This document shows, piece after piece, positions 5,602 to 5,868 of a DNA stretch of 5,868 nucleotides. Below the pieces are notes generated by a model. The model saw only the letters and a list, made by a program, of their open reading frames with translations, searched no databases and was not told the DNA's origin. Location: positions 1-5,868 of the forward strand of contig CAIUGQ010000163.1 in the NCBI GenBank assembly GCA_903898725.1. Reading direction: 5' to 3'. How positions within the stretch are numbered: the stretch's first letter is position 1; the number at the start of each line of letters is the position of its first letter. The translations under genes and the position numbers were made by a program. The stretch comes from an uncultured Burkholderiales bacterium (GTDB lineage: Bacteria > Pseudomonadota > Gammaproteobacteria > Burkholderiales > Burkholderiaceae_E).

Positions 5602-5793
5602 GAACGGGACGCCTCGTTGGCTGCGTCCCGAGCGCGAAGTGCAGGCCGCGCGCAGGCGCGGCCATGCACGGTGTCATGCACGCGGCGTGCCAGCGAGCAG
5701 AATGTGCTTAGGGATCAGGGGCTTGCGGTCCGAGAGCGGCGGGCGAGGCGCGCGCCGAGCATCGGAGTGTCAGGAAATCCGATGCCCACTTCG
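5602..5793. other. Structured non-coding stretch, possible 3' UTR or small RNA region
   Basis: I see no credible gene here. The stretch holds an 8-bp inverted repeat CGGGACGC (5605-5612) / GCGTCCCG (5623-5630) with a 10-base loop; an 8-bp repeat GGCCGCGC (5644-5651) / GCGCGGCC (5656-5663) with a GCAG loop; and the direct repeat CATGCACG at 5663 and 5675. On the minus strand these hairpins lead into the strong terminator at 5570-5601. The stretch could therefore be a long 3' UTR of the gene at the right edge or an independent minus-strand small RNA. No convincing minus-strand promoter was found within it. GC-rich sequence gives some hairpins by chance. Confidence 0.4.
5759..5785. repeat. Inverted repeat downstream of the right-edge minus-strand gene
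   Basis: GCATCGGA (5759-5766) pairs with TCCGATGC (5778-5785) around an 11-base AT-richer loop. On the minus strand it begins nine bases after the proposed stop codon at 5794-5796. It has no following T-run, so any terminator role would be weak; it may protect the mRNA 3' end. Confidence 0.55.
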
Positions 5794-5807
5794 TCACGGT
5801 CGTGACG
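5792..5807. repeat. Near-perfect 16-bp palindrome over the proposed stop codon
   Basis: CGTCACG (5792-5798) and CGTGACG (5801-5807) form 7-bp arms separated by GT. The gap is too short for an RNA loop, so it would have to act as a DNA site. It covers the end of the proposed right-edge coding sequence, which makes a regulatory role less likely; it may be coincidental. Confidence 0.45.
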
Positions 5808-5868
5808 GACGCTCCCCGGCGAGCTGCCGGTCGTGCGGGCGCGGCAGCAGCCACAGCGCCACGATCGC
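5794..5868 (-). CDS. C-terminal end of an unidentified minus-strand gene, probably a membrane protein
   Basis: From the right edge, the minus-strand frame beginning at base 5868 is open for 24 codons to TGA (5794-5796). It reads AIVALWLLPRPHDRQ and then a basic Pro/Arg-rich tail. The hydrophobic start followed by a polar basic tail is typical of the last transmembrane helix and cytoplasmic end of a transporter such as an MFS protein. Most third codon positions are G or C, as in the other genes here. The strong minus-strand terminator at 5570-5601 independently implies a minus-strand gene from this side, although it lies about 190 bp further on. The fragment is too short to name a family. Confidence 0.45.
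   Translation of the reverse strand, partial: AIVALWLLPRPHDRQLAGERPSRP

Noticed and set aside
5313..5681. 122-codon minus-strand open frame
   Set aside because: It reads straight through the strong minus-strand terminator and then antisense to the GlcG/HbpS gene, with no recognisable product.
5617..5805. 62-codon plus-strand open frame in the right-end non-coding stretch
   Set aside because: It has no ribosome-binding site, an Arg/Ala-rich composition without a domain, and covers several inverted repeats.

Overview
The window is very GC-rich, with a strong preference for G or C at third codon positions. Its genes look proteobacterial. The prpE product resembles the enterobacterial and betaproteobacterial form of propionyl-CoA synthetase. 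The neighbouring srkA, ElyC-like, UMF1-type MFS and GlcG/HbpS genes, together with the GC content, suggest a betaproteobacterium of the Burkholderiales type. That taxonomic placement is inference; there is no rRNA or other marker gene here.

Layout, left to right: (1) prpE, propionyl-CoA synthetase, plus strand, with about 75 N-terminal residues missing off the left edge. (2) A 116-bp convergent gap holding a strong GC hairpin and a short tandem array of 9-10-bp units. (3) srkA on the minus strand, a stress-response Ser/Thr kinase of the YihE/RdoA family. (4) A roughly 110-bp divergent control region that is mostly a 28-bp-period tandem duplication lying between two candidate -10 boxes. (5) An ElyC/YdcF-type (DUF218) membrane-anchored protein on the plus strand, probably starting at CTG. 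(6) A probable two-gene plus-strand operon: a UMF1/Atg22-like MFS transporter, then a small GlcG/HbpS (DUF336) protein 35 bp downstream. (7) A near-ideal intrinsic terminator facing the minus strand, followed by about 190 bp without a credible gene but with several inverted repeats. (8) At the right edge, the probable last 24 codons of a minus-strand gene.

How the genes relate: PrpE activates propionate for the methylcitrate cycle and is independent of the rest. SrkA (cytoplasmic kinase, part of the Cpx envelope-stress response in E. coli) and the ElyC-like protein (envelope integrity in E. coli) share a divergent control region, so joint control in envelope stress is plausible but is only inference. 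The MFS and GlcG/HbpS genes are probably co-transcribed; their substrate is unknown.

I found no defence system, mobile element, CRISPR array or tRNA/rRNA gene. The most unusual items are the tandem duplication between the divergent promoters, a non-canonical ATP-binding loop in PrpE, the tandem array after prpE, and the structured non-coding stretch behind the minus-strand terminator.
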